From: Welwitschia mirabilis
Lineage: Eukaryota; Gnetophyta; Gnetopsida; Welwitschiales
Direction of reading: 5' to 3'
DNA length: 33,649 nt
Assembly: GCA_051453625.1 (NCBI GenBank)
Contig: JBOZIK010000001.1
Span: 226,837,284-226,870,932, forward strand
A model generated the notes under the pieces. It saw nothing but the letters and a program-made list of their open reading frames with translations, was not told where the DNA came from and did not search any database. Both the position numbers and the translations under genes were made by a program. This document shows positions 21,180 through 31,574 of this stretch, piece by piece; the first letter of the stretch is position 1; each line of letters starts with the position of its first letter.

Positions 21180-21720
21180 TAATCTTAACTTGTCCACTAG
21201 TTTAGGGATGATTAGGTATTAGAAATTTTTGAGTAGTACCATATTTGTCCAAAATCTTATTGGATACTTTATTATAGAAGTGAATTCCTTCATCACTAGT
21301 TAGAACCTTAGTATAACCAAATCTCGTTAAGATGTTTTCTTTGAAAAATTTAACTACTATTTGGGCATCATTATTTTTGCATGCATAAGCTTTTAACCAT
21401 TTAGTCACATAGCCTATGTAAATAAGAATGTATTGATGTTTTTTAAAATAAGGATAGGGGCCTTTAAAATTAGTTCCCCACCCATTAAAAGGTTCTATCA
21501 TGAGGATGGAGTTCAAAGGTATCATGTGCCTTCTTGTGAGGCTTCCTAACTTTTGATAGTACTCATAGGTTTTTTAATAAAGATGCATCCTTAAAAATAA
21601 GATACCAATAAAAACCTAATTAAAAAATCTTAGTGGTAGTTTTATTTATAGAGTAATGTTTACCACGAACTTCAAAATGGTAAAGTTTGTGTATGTTCTA
21701 AATTTTAAGCGTGCCACCTA
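21180..21720 (-). pseudogene. P integrase: zinc-binding region and catalytic core (interrupted by N)
   Basis: The minus strand shows, in order, a decayed H/C zinc-binding region (CHFEVRGKHYS, GFYWYLIFKDA; 21540-21720) and the rve core (21202-21525): MIPLNSILMIEPFNGWGTNF, QYILIYIGYVTKWLKAYAC, TRFGYTKVLTSDEGIHFYN, PNHP and SGQVKITN. This is the Ty3/gypsy integrase order. Of the three catalytic acids only the middle Asp (TSDEG) remains: the first is Asn (AAT, 21469-21471) and the Glu of GQVE is Lys (AAG, 21184-21186). Both are single G-to-A changes. The core stops at the N insertion. The 107-codon frame here is the longest open stretch of P's pol. Confidence 0.9.
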
Positions 21721-21929
21721 TGAATAAGCTGATCAAGGTAATACTTAAATGAATATGGGCTATCCTAAAAGAATTGTTTAATTTAACTAAGGAATTTCTT
21801 TGTATCATTAAAACATGTAAAGAAATAACCTTAGAAACTAAGTAATTTGTGATATTTACAAACTAAGGCACCTTTGAGGTAGAGAAAAGTGCTCATCTAG
21901 AAAGTTTCATTGATAGAAAGGGTTTTATG

Positions 21930-22300
21930 AGAGTTATTTTATGTTATAACAGACAAGTGGTCATCTACGATGTTATAACAACTTTTTTATCCTTAATCTC
22001 TAAGTTAAATTCTTGAAGAAACAGAATTTATTAGATTAGTCTAGGATTTGAGTCCTTTTTGGCAAATAAGTATCTAAGAGCTAAGTGATCTATATATACA
22101 ATGAGCTTAGATTCTAGCAAATACTACCTAAACTTTTTTAATAAAAAGACTACAAGTAGAAATTCCTTCTTAGTAACTACATAATTGAGTTAAGTGTTGC
22201 TTAAAGTTTTACTTGCATATGAAATTACAATTGGTTTCCTATCTATTTTCTATTCTAATACAACCCCAATTGCATGATCACTAATATCACATATTAACTA
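21930..22300 (-). pseudogene. P RNase H domain
   Basis: Minus-strand blocks [75 protein letters not shown] and LQEFNLEIKDKK match the Ty3/gypsy RNase H in order. The Asp of CDISD, the Glu of KKEFL and the Asp of YIDH, corresponding to the catalytic acids, are all still present, unlike those in RT and integrase. Stop codons interrupt the frame at several places, so no enzyme can be made. Confidence 0.85.
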
Positions 22301-23290
22301 ACAGGGTAACTTCCAATCAAAATATTGGATAATGGATGATATAGATAATTCTTCTTTGAGTTTTTCAAAGGACTTTTGACACTATTTAATCTATTCAAAA
22401 GGGACATATTTGTTAGGGAGGTCACAAAGAGGTTTGAAAATCTTGCTAAAGTCTTTAATAAATCTTCTATAGTATCCTGCATGTCCTAAGAAAGATCTAA
22501 TGTATTTGCTTTTGTGGAGTTGATAGGTGAGTTATTAAAGAGACCTTAATGAAGGATACCTAAATACTTTTGAAAGATATGATATGACCTAGAACTATAT
22601 CTTAATTTACCATAAAATGACATTTTTTCCGAATTCAAAAGGAGACATTTTTCAATGCATCTATAAAGAACAAGTTCTAAGTTATGAAGTCATTGATTGA
22701 ACTAGACCTAAAAATAGAATAATTCTTTATAGATATTTCCACACATGAATCCAATAAGTTATACGAAATTCCTAGCATTCATTGTTAAAATGTGACTAAG
22801 ACATTATAGAGACTGAAGGGAATTTTTTAATATGAAAAGGTTCCAAAAGGGCAAGTAAATGTAGTTTTATCTTAATCCTCTAGAGCTATTTCAATTTAAT
22901 TGTAACTAGAGTATCCATCCAAAAAGTAGTAATAAGGGTATCTAGTAAATTCTTAAAGAATCTAATCAAAAAATCGAAGAGAAAAATGATCTTTCCTCAT
23001 TACCACATTAAGTTTTCTATACTCAATGCATATTTTCCATTTTAGTGGCCTAGTAAGGATAAGTTCATTTTGCTCATTTCGCACTAAGGTTACTCTAGAT
23101 ATTTTATCCATAGTTTAGGTAAGGCTTATTCATTTACTATTAGAGGTAGGGTATACAATTCCATTATCTAAGATTTTGATTACCTTATTTTTCACTAGTT
23201 TGTTTAAGGTAGTATTGATTATCCTTTAAGGTTTAATGGAAATTGTAGAATTTTTTTTAAGGTACATATGGTGCATACAAATACTTGAGT
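22300..23290 (-). pseudogene. P reverse transcriptase domain
   Basis: Minus-strand blocks are, in order, GINSSICMHHMYL (about 23260), ICIEYRKLN and RKDHF (about 22980-23040), YFLDGYSSYN (about 22900-22935, first catalytic Asp kept), KTTFTCPFGTFSY (about 22835-22870), the active-site strand VEISIKNYSIF where Athila-type elements have a Phe-Met-Asp-Asp box, CHFMV..DIVLGH (about 22590-22625), and the thumb/connection (about 22294-22482). The Asp-Asp pair reads Lys-Asn (22726-22728 and 22723-22725). Stops occur in every block. This gives a clear family assignment and a clear loss of activity. Confidence 0.9.
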
Positions 23291-23639
23291 TAATTCCCTT
23301 TATATCTGCTAAGATTTCACCAGTAGTTTATTTGCACTTCTTCAAAAGATTCAATAATTTAGTCTTTTGCAAAGGGGATAAGGAGGATTTAATTACCAAG
23401 AAAAAGGCAGAGTCACTTTCTAGAAAGGAATATTTTATGTCGTGGAGAAGTGGCTTAAGATTAATTGAAGATTCACCCTAAGTGGCAATTTACGAGGCTT
23501 GCTCATGAGGAAAGTTAGCTGTAAAATTTTTTTAATTGAATGTGGATTCTTGATTGAGCATGAGACTCTCTATTTTATTCAGATGTTCAATTGTGTCATT
23601 ACTAAGGAGTAATTTCATGCATTAAAAATTTTTAGCTCT

Positions 23640-24000
23640 ATTAGCATATTGCCAAATGAAATTTTTATCAAACCATTCCTAGAATTGGTATGAGTATTTG
23701 ATGTTACCAGGAAGGGTCTACCTAGGATAACGAGGATAGGTTAACTAGGCAATTTCTCCATGTCTGAGACTACAAAGTATACTAGAAAGTAATACATATT
23801 AACCCTAATAATAATAGATTTAATTAGTTCTAATGATGTTTTTAAGAAATCTTTTGTAATTTGCAATTGGATTTTGGTGTTTTTAAGACCTTATAAACCT
23901 AATTTTTTGTAAGTACCATAAGGAAGCAAGTTAACACTAGCTCCTAAGTCTAGTAAGTTTTCTTTCATGTGTCTTTTTCTAATTATCATTGATATTATTA
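23640..24000 (-). pseudogene. P aspartic protease domain
   Basis: Minus strand LLDLGASVNLLPYGTYKKLGL at about 23895-23960; the Asp codon is at 23948-23950. D-L-G-A/S-S-V is the catalytic loop of Athila/Tat-type retroviral-like proteases. Downstream ILGRPFLVTSNT (about 23700-23730) matches the conserved ILGRPFLAT block near the protease end. The core active-site residues are intact, but stops interrupt the frame around the domain. Confidence 0.85.
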
Positions 24001-24990
24001 GGCATTCAAGGTCTTTGTATTAGCCAAAAATTGGTTTTAAATAATTGAAATAGTTTTTTGTGCTAGAAATATCTTGCTTTTAACATTCATCTTTCTTTTG
24101 ACTATGCGCATATCTTTGAGGAACTTTGTATAAGATGGAACTTGTTTAATGGTCTCTAAGAGGGTGATATTGATATTTACTTATTTAAAAATTTATAAAA
24201 CCTGTAACTATTTCTTGATGATGTCTTTCCTTTTTAACTATTAAGGAAATGATAAATATTCTTATTATTATATGGGCAAAGTTTTTATTATTTCCTTTAC
24301 TATTTCCTTTTCATTATTGATTTTAGGAGACTATGTTTCTTTCTTAAATGGATTTAGTTCTATTTCATGATTTAATTCTCTATCACTTCAAAGATGAATG
24401 GCTTTAGTATATTCAATGTAACTTGGCTCTATTTTATCCATCATTTTAATTCCTCTTAAATTAAGTTAAGAACTCATGGAAAGATCATCAGGTTTTCACT
24501 GGTTCAGTGTGGAAAGGATGTGGGTGGTGGCTTATCAAAGTTGTTGGATATTTTTATTAAGATAATTTATGATGGATAATCTTTATAAAAAAATTGTATT
24601 TAAGTCTTTATTAAAGATTTTAAAGTTTCTTCTAACTGATTTGATGAACTTGACTAGAAATTTGAATAGTTTTGGTTTGGGTTAGATGAGAAAGGATCAG
24701 AACATGAAGAGAACAAGTTCCTAGGTTTTCCAAGAGAAGTTAGGATGGTTTATCTGACTGGGATTGTAAGTATTTAAGTAGGGCTTATTTTTGCCTTACT
24801 ATTTTTATCCTATCACATTAACCTATGCATTTATAATGTATTTGGTACATTAAGAATGAAGGATACTTGGCAGTTTCATGTGAATCTATGTGGCAAATTA
24901 AACATTTGGTTTTAACACTACTTGCTCAGATGCAAGGGAATCTAATTTATTTAAAAGTTCATTTATTTTATTACCTAAATCAAAGCTTTC
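24000..24990 (-). pseudogene. P gag C-terminal region and gag-pol linker
   Basis: Minus strand, right to left: a Cys/His-poor remnant of the nucleic-acid-binding knuckle (about 24850-24910), the motif NTYNP..NHPNFSW (24730-24775) typical of Athila Gag, a coiled stretch SSSNQLEETLKSLIKT (about 24600), EPSYIEYTKAIHL (about 24390-24430), and the pre-protease block NINITLLETIKQVPSYTKFL (24100-24170), which matches the well-known INIPF-LEAL-QMPSYAKF block. Many stops are present. Confidence 0.8.
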
Positions 24991-26190
24991 TATAAGTTTA
25001 AAGGCATTAGTAAACTTAATTGAATTATAGAATCAAGAGGGTTCTAATGGCTTCTCCTTTTTTTTAAACTCTTAACTATAGATTTTAAGTATTCTCAAGC
25101 ATCATTTATTTCTGTTTTTAGAAATCTCCCTTGGCTCATCATTTCAACTAATTACTTATTATTCGATGATAACCCTTTGTAGAAAAATCTAATTACATTA
25201 CTAGATTTAAAACATGTTATAGGCATTTCTTCAATAAGTCCTTAAACCTTTCTAGCATTTGTGAAAAGGTTTTGTGGTCTTTCTGTTGGTAGTTCATTAT
25301 CTAGTTTCATAAAGCATTAGTTTTATGACTTGGGAAGAATTTCAAAGTAAAGGCTTTATTTAGCTCAAATCCTAATCGATAAGGGTTTAGAAGTATAAAG
25401 CCATGCCTTAGGTTTTCCTTTCAAAGAAAATGGAAACAAGGTTAGCCTTAGAGCATCTATGGTATTTTGGAATTCAGGGATCATTAATAAAAACACACTC
25501 AAACTCTTTAATATGCAAATAAATGTCCTCTAATTTTAAGCCATGAAAATGGAAAAGGAGTTGTATGGTTAAGGGCTTAAAGTCTAACCTACATGTCATA
25601 GGTGATTATATAATGTAGAAGAAGTTCCAAGGCACTAAGGTTGTAAATAATACTTAAGTGTCTATCAAGTTTAGGGATTTTTATGTAATATTGGATTTGG
25701 AAGTAATATTATTTAGGATTTTAAGGATACATTTGACTAGGTTGGTGTGGAAAAGGTTAGCCTTGATTTAAGGATTAAGAAAAATGTTAGCTTTGAGGTA
25801 AAGATTTATAGAAGGGCTGGCTTTGTGGTAAAGGTTAAGAGAAGTATTAACTTTGTGATAAAGGTTGATTATGACTTAAAGGTTATGAAAAAGTTTGACT
25901 ATAAGAGAAGGGTTGGCTTTTTGGATTAAAGATATGAAGTGGAAGTTGCTTAAATAAGATTTGGCTTTGAGGCTAATCAGGAAAGAATTATAGGAGGGGT
26001 TGGTTATAGTATTGATGATTAAGGTATTCTAAAAATTCTTCATTAGACATAGGGCCATTGCTATCTTAAAGGTCTTATGAAGTTTAGGATTGATTTTGAA
26101 AATTTTCATAGGAATCTTCTAATGGAGGTTGGGATAAGGGTCTTTCTTTATTATAGTTGTGAGCATCTAAGGCTTCCATCTTATCATTTA
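24990..26190 (-). pseudogene. P gag N-terminal and capsid-like region
   Basis: The minus strand from about 26185 starts MEALDAHNYNKERPLSQPPL, followed by a Pro/Ser/Gln-rich repeat (25740-25990) and the retrotransposon Gag domain (about 25000-25640). Recognisable pieces are AFTLKFFPSHKTNAL, IEEMPITCFKSSNVIRFFYKGLSSNNK and EMMSQGRFLKTEINDA. These match the F..KFFP..KTN..R, Q.F.EGL and A.A.GG..K..E.A blocks of Athila/Tat Gag. The Met at about 26185 is a plausible start because the leader upstream is noncoding, but I cannot prove it. The plus-strand 60-codon frame at 25747 is only a shadow of the repeat. Confidence 0.75.
25740..25990 (-). repeat. Ser/Pro/Gln minisatellite within P gag
   Basis: On the sense (minus) strand about six to seven degenerate units of roughly 30 bases encode variants of QPFS.S.PLPQS (seen as SQPFSYSQTFS, NQPLSQS, SQPFYKSLPQS). 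The plus strand shows it as repeated GGTTGGCTTTGTGGTAAA-like units. Repeats of this kind are common in low-complexity Gag starts. Confidence 0.65.
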
Positions 26191-26993
26191 AATGGATAGT
26201 AACTAATTGATTAAGTTCATTTTAAACCTAACAGATATAAATCAGGAACTTTACGAAGGAAATCTAAGAGCATAAAACATTTAAATACTCACAAGAAAGA
26301 TTTAGAACTAAGTTTAGGAGCTAATAGCTCCTATTGAATGATACATCAAGAAAATATAAAATTCGTTTAACATAAAATAAATTAATAACTAAGCTAATAA
26401 AATTTGTTTTTATTTTCATAATAAAATATAAACTTTAAAAAAATTATAATTGAAAAACTACTAGCTACTGGATTTTTGATTTTCCTTTTTAAAATTTAAA
26501 AAAAAAGAAAACTAACTATAAGAAAAACATTTTTACTTTTTCTTTTAAAAAGGAAAAGTAATCAAAATTTTTCTTGTTATTTTCATAAAAGAAAATAGAA
26601 ATTAAAATGATAAAAAAACATGACTCTTATCTGATTCGACATTTAATGTAAATTCTTTACCACTCCTTTGCCTCCTTTGCCTTCCACTCCAAGGAAATCA
26701 TCTACTTACCTAAAACACACTAATCATAGAACTATACAATATTATTACTATAAATTAGCATTAGAAAATGAGGGGAAAAATAAACCAATTTAGGCTTTAC
26801 TAGACTATACTAGTATTAATCACTAGAATGCAAAAATAAAAATAAATGGACTAGTTCAGGTAACACTAGAAATAACCAGTACTAGCCTAGAAATGAAAGA
26901 ATAGAGTAATGAAAATATAGCTATCTGGTAAAAAGAAAGAAAGAAATAAAAGAAAACTTTCTTTGTGCTACTAATAAGAACTTATTGTACCCA
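26190..26993 (-). other. P 5' leader
   Basis: About 800 bases between the PBS and gag. AT-rich with A/T runs (26400-26600). No open frame of note; it would be the transcript leader. Confidence 0.6.
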
Positions 26994-27011
26994 TCCCTGG
27001 CAATGGCACCA
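26994..27011 (-). promoter_or_regulatory. P primer-binding site (tRNA-Asp)
   Basis: The plus strand TCCCTGGCAATGGCACCA matches the tRNA-Asp 3' end TCCCCGGCAACGGCGCCA at 15 of 18 positions. All three differences are CpG to TpG or CpA. Located five bases inside the LTR end at 27017. Use of tRNA-Asp is characteristic of Athila elements. Confidence 0.85.
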
Positions 27012-27743
27012 AACATTGATAAAGTTATTGCCTTTATCCATTTTAACCAAGTAGTACCTGCTCTCATTCTCTCCACAGGAATGAATGTGGCTAGCTTATA
27101 AAAGTAAGCACATAAATAGTTGCAAAATGGAAAATTCAAGTCTAAAGTTTGATTAAGGAAAAACTTTAATTGGTAAAATAGGAATTAACTAACACTCTAA
27201 ACTAGCCCAAGTTATCTATACACGAAACTTCAATTATAGAATGTATGATAATTACTTGCATTAAATATTTCCTTAGCTAAGTTGTTAAGTTCAGATTGTG
27301 ATGGCATAATCTCATTCACTGCCTAAGTGTTGATGGAATCCTTCATATTACTTAGAATAATTTTTAGTTCAAATCTAAATATGGTAGATGGGAACTTAAG
27401 CCTAAAAACCATCAAATACTTATAATCACTACTAGCTAAGCAAACATAAGAACCTACTCAATAGAGTAACTTGATATTTTCATATCTCCTAATCAAGCAT
27501 TCAAAGTATTAAGTAATGCATACTTAAAATCAATAAAATAAAACTAACTTTATTAACATAAAAAAAAGAAATTTCCTTGTATTTCAAGAAAGAGGCATAA
27601 TAAAGTGCAGACTTCTTGGGATAGCCTTGAGGCTAGTCTACTCTAAAGATAACTGAGTAAGACATCATCTTTAATATTATGCTAAGATACAATAGAGCTT
27701 TCACTAAAGAGGAAGTGATGTTACAATGAGGGAATTCAAGGGC

Positions 27744-27753
27744 TTTTTATAAG
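27744..27753 (-). promoter_or_regulatory. TATA box in P 5' LTR
   Basis: CTTATAAAAA on the minus strand, about 750 bases from the LTR start, at the same relative place as in Q and N. P's transcript would start just downstream (lower coordinates). Confidence 0.55.
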
Positions 27754-27814
27754 TGAAGCTAAGAAGGGATTAGTTGGGTTTCTTGGCTTGTAATAATAGG
27801 TGAGGTGGGTGGAC

Positions 27815-28025
27815 TCCATCTTATAGCATTAGGTGTAATCTTTATCATTTAGCATTAGGTACTAAGATTTTTTCCTATACCTTTAGGTGGAGGTTAAGAT
27901 TCCTTATCTTGTAGCATTAGGTGGAATCTTTATCATTTAGTATTTGATGAAAGATTTATCATTTAGCATTTAATGAGAGATTCTTCCTATAGTATTAGAT
28001 AGAAGTTTCATATTTTAGCATTTGA
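27815..28025 (-). repeat. Short repeats in P's U3 region
   Basis: At least six loose copies of TAGCATTAGGTGGAATCTTT / ATCATTTAGCATTTGAT (plus-strand view) lie upstream of the TATA box. The same word occurs, in the matching U3 position, in Q's LTR. Confidence 0.6.
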
Positions 28026-28499
28026 TACAAAATCATCATGATTCCTTCAACATATGGCCCTTAGTTCAAATAACTCTAACTGATGCCAATTCCAGTTATG
28101 TCAATACCACTATTACATGTTACTATCACTTATGCTTGCTACTTCACTGCCATGTCATTTCTACATGTCTACCATATCAATATCATGTACCTGTCATGTC
28201 AATGCCACATGTCTGTAAATATCACGAATAACTTCGATTTAGTAATGAATAGTGGTCATAACTACATTTCACATGTAACTGCATGATAAGTTTAACATGG
28301 TAGTTTAGAGTTGTTCTGTCATGATACTCCATTATGTTGTTAAGTACCTGGATTTATCATATAAAAGTTCTTAACTTCATAATTTATGATAAAACTAAGG
28401 AAATACATAGTTTTATCACAAAATGATTAGTTAAATATCTTTCTTAAGTTAAATTAGCTCAAAGTACTTGATCTAAAGGTTAGTTTATACATGTTATCA

Positions 28500-28889
28500 C
28501 TTCTCTCTGCAAGGCTTCTACATTGGCATGGTTAGTTTCAAACTGGGTGTAAATCTTGTTAAGTCTTTACTTTAAAGAATTGATGTAAGTATTTACATAA
28601 TCCTTCGTAACCTATTAATGTATGCATAACCCTAATACCATCTACTCATTGCCCATTACTCATGCTTTTTATAAGTGAAGCTTTCATTAGTTCACCAGTT
28701 TGAAAGTTATAAAACTTACAATAATTATTATTTTACTTATTAACTAATGAGAAGTTATTTATCTAATCCTTTAGTTATTTATAGAAGAAATTCATTTTAT
28801 AACTATAAGGACTTATTCTTTTTATCATGATTTTCTTTTGTGAACCCTGTGAAGGTTGATATGGCTACGTTGTTGGTATACTAACCTCC
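28500..28889. other. Flank outside P 5' LTR, unassigned
   Basis: AT-rich, no gene or known repeat recognised. It does not match the 3' region of the P/N/Q family, so the adjacent LTR is P's 5' LTR and this is target DNA. The first five bases (CTTCT) would be P's target duplication if it still exists; the partner is outside the window. Confidence 0.5.
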
Positions 28890-29815
28890 TCTTAACTTAT
28901 AAACTACTTGATTTCTTTCTTGGAGTAATGATATGGGTGTTATTTATCTCTATAGGTTATATGAACTACCTCTTGAGAATTGTAGCATTTGCTAATATTT
29001 GAAACCACTTCAAGTAATCTATTAAGTAATGATGTGATTTCTATGGATGTCTATGAGCTATGTGAGTTGGCTAATCAAAATCTTGATGCTTTCTTATATT
29101 TAAAAGTACTTCATTTAATATATAGAGTGATGAGGTGGTATTTGTAGGCCATGTGAGCTATCTAGTTAGATACCTAGTAGTCCCTTATATTTTAAACTAC
29201 CTCTTTTCATCTATCAAATGATGATGTGAAATCTATAGGTTTTTTTTGTTATATGAATTATCTAGTTAAAAACTTAGAACTCCCTTATGTTTGAAACTAC
29301 ATTTTTTAATCTAGAGAGTGATAAGGTGCATATGTGGGTCATGTGAGCTATCTAATTAAAACCTTGGTATCTCCTTTTATTTGAAATTACTTCTTTTAAT
29401 CTATCAAATAATGATGTAGCATCTATAAGATTTTGTGGGATATATGAGCTACCTAATTTAAATCCTTACAACTCCTTCTGTTTGAAACTAACTCATTTAA
29501 TTTATAGAGTGATGAGGTAGCATCTGTGAGCCATGTTAGTTACCTAGTCAAAACCGTGGAATTTCTTTATATTTGAAATGACTTCATTTAATCTATCGAG
29601 TGACAAGATGGTATCTGTGAAACATGTGGACTACCTAGTTAGAACCCTGAAATTTCCTTATAATTGAAACTAACTCATTTGATTTGTCAAATGATGATGT
29701 GATATCTATGAGCTTTTTTGAGTTACATGAGCTACCTAATTAGAATGCTAGTGTTACCTTATGTTTGAAACTATCTTATTTGGTTCTAAACTAATGATGT
29801 CACTCCATGGAATCC
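28890..29815. repeat. Minisatellite of alternating 91/101-bp monomers
   Basis: The anchor (G/T)AAA(C/T)TAC-like word recurs at 28900, 29001, 29102, 29193, 29293, 29383, 29484, 29575, 29666 and 29767: spacings 101, 101, 91, 100, 90, 101, 91, 91, 101. The long monomers carry an extra roughly 10-base T-rich piece (ATCTATGAGCTTTTTTGAGT type) and CAAATGATGATGTG. The short ones carry AGAGTGATGAGGTGG and GAGCCATGTGAGC. Most neighbours alternate long and short, giving a dimer of about 191 bases. The array is not homologous to any other part of the window. Confidence 0.85.
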
Positions 29816-30694
29816 ACCATGATATTATTACTAATTGTTAATATTGTATTAGTGTCCTTTCAACATCATTTTATTATCACAACATTAGTACTTAAAATTT
29901 CCTTATTTTTTCTTTAAAAGTAGAGGTTAGAAGGGTCCATTTCCTTTATTGATTTACTTTTCCTTTCTTTTATTTTTGCTTTTTCCTCTAGGTAATCATT
30001 TATTCATTTGTTCTTCCCTTATGTTTCTTTGATTCATTTTATCTTATAGTCATTTATCCACTCTTTTGTCTCTACAGGCTTGTCATTTTCGTCTTGGTCA
30101 AACATGTGTCATGGCATTTCAAGGTCTTTTTCAATATTCATTAGTCTACTTATAACCTTAGATTTATGGATGAGGAAGTTTATGATTTATTAACCCAATT
30201 GAATTTTGGTTGGGTTTTAAGCTTTAACACTTCTAACTTTCTCTTATTTTTACATTTTCATTTTTATCTTCAAAAGGTTTACTTAATTTTTGATTTCATT
30301 TATTTCTTTTATCATAGAAAGGCTCATACTTTATGTCATTACAAACTTGAATTATTGCTTATTACCCCTTAATCCATCAAATAATATCTTTGCTTTATTA
30401 AATACAACTCTCAAACTTGTGAAAATTTCCACTTATAAGTTGCAATCTCTAAATTTCTTTGAGGCAACTTTTTTTAATTCTATGGATACGAAACTTGCCC
30501 CTAAAAAGCATTTATTTTGTACTACACTACTCTTGGAATTTTAATTTATTATAGGGGTTTTTTGAATTCTATGTCTTTAAATCTTCTAAAGGATGCCATT
30601 TAACTCTTATCTATGGCTCGAGATAGGCATTTCTCTTTTGATTAGAGCTATAACATTTATTTTGAACTCATATCTTAACCTGATAAAAAAGGCA
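29816..30694. other. Unassigned region between minisatellite and LTR R
   Basis: Plus-strand frames of 68 and 84 codons overlap here (30166-30372 and 30290-30544). They are rich in Phe, Leu, Ile and Ser, as AT-rich noncoding DNA gives, and show no domain I recognise. A TTTTGTCTCTACAG stretch at about 30065-30078 looks like a splice acceptor before the first frame, but no donor or upstream exon is evident. I do not call a gene. Confidence 0.4.
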
Positions 30695-31460
30695 TGTTAC
30701 AGTGTGAATTTATGCAATCTTGAAGTCCTTTAGACAAACCTGTAAATCATATAACTTGCAGAAAACACATACTAGTATAGATAGGAGTTCACCCGAATGT
30801 CATAATCCCAACAAAGGCACTAGGCTTAGAGTTAGGAAATTGATTTTCAAAAGTAGTTTTTGATCTTTTATCCTTTACTAAATAAAATTAAATAATAAAT
30901 TAAATGTAATGCAAATGAATAAATATGAAATGCAAGTAAATGGAAGTGAAAATAAAATGGATTCACTTGGTTCCTAATCCTTCTGTCATAAGGACTAGCT
31001 TCTAGTCTTTCTGCCACAAAGACTATCCTTTCTATAATTCATATCAATTAAGAAAAGTATCTACTAATTCTTAATCAACATAACTATAAGATCTATCAAG
31101 TAGAATATGAAATATGTAATATGGAATGAAATGGAAATGTAATGTAAACCTCCTACTAACCAAGGTCAACCTTAACAAAGGTTTCCCTCATGACCTAAAT
31201 AAAATCATAAAATTGTCACTTAATTATAGCCAACTTAAACCATAAGGGACATTCATAGAATTGGAATATAAGAGTACTTTTATCAATGAAAAGAACTTTA
31301 CATCCACTTGCAACAGAATAACAACACCTCAATGGAAGAGACACAGCCTAACATCAAGAAAACCCCTTTTTGTAGCTACTGGATGGACCTCTTACCCTCA
31401 AGGTTCTGTCACAAGTATATTAAGTACAAAAGATGATTTGGAAATGAAGGAGGAAAGGGT

Positions 31461-31468
31461 ATTTATAG
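31461..31468 (-). promoter_or_regulatory. TATA box in LTR R
   Basis: CTATAAAT on the minus strand, followed by ACCCTTTCC, about 690 bases from the LTR start. Confidence 0.5.
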
Positions 31469-31574
31469 TTTTATAATGAACCATAGTCCTAGACATTTAT
31501 TAAGAAAATCCTAATAGCACACATGGTCCATTTGGCACTCTTTACAATGAAATTTATTACCGCAGTGTAAAAAC

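Larger units (their letters stand above)
27017..28499 (-). mobile_element. P 5' LTR (1483 bp)
   Basis: The minus strand starts TGATAACATG (28499) and ends ..CTTTATCA (27017), with a perfect 6-base terminal inverted repeat TGATAA/TTATCA. TATA at 27744-27753. The outer 580 bases match the truncated 3' LTR stumps (3643-4232 and 12178-12767), about 75% by eye. The CTGTGGAGAGAATG stretch near its end corresponds to CTTGTGGATGAATAATG at the end of Q's LTR. Open frames at 28022-28286 lie inside it and are not genes. Confidence 0.85.

Noticed and set aside
23236-23481. Plus-strand 81-codon frame
   Set aside because: It lies opposite the RT/protease part of P's pol, where the minus strand carries the recognisable motifs; the plus frame has no known domain.
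28022-28286. Two overlapping plus-strand frames rich in His, Cys and Tyr
   Set aside because: They lie inside P's 5' LTR and arise from the repeated CATGTCA/TACCA words there; the counterpart LTR stumps do not keep them open.
28500-28515. Purine-rich minus-strand tract (GCAGAGAGAAG) beside P's 5' LTR, as if it were a polypurine tract and the LTR a 3' LTR
   Set aside because: The family's true tract is CTAGTTA plus purines, and the sequence beyond has no similarity to the conserved 3' region; on the other side a good PBS and gag follow.
28890-29815. CRISPR-like array
   Set aside because: Repeats are long, contiguous and diverged, with no constant spacer structure, and the host is a plant; it is a minisatellite.
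31261-31476. Plus-strand 71-codon frame
   Set aside because: It is inside LTR R and antisense to its promoter.
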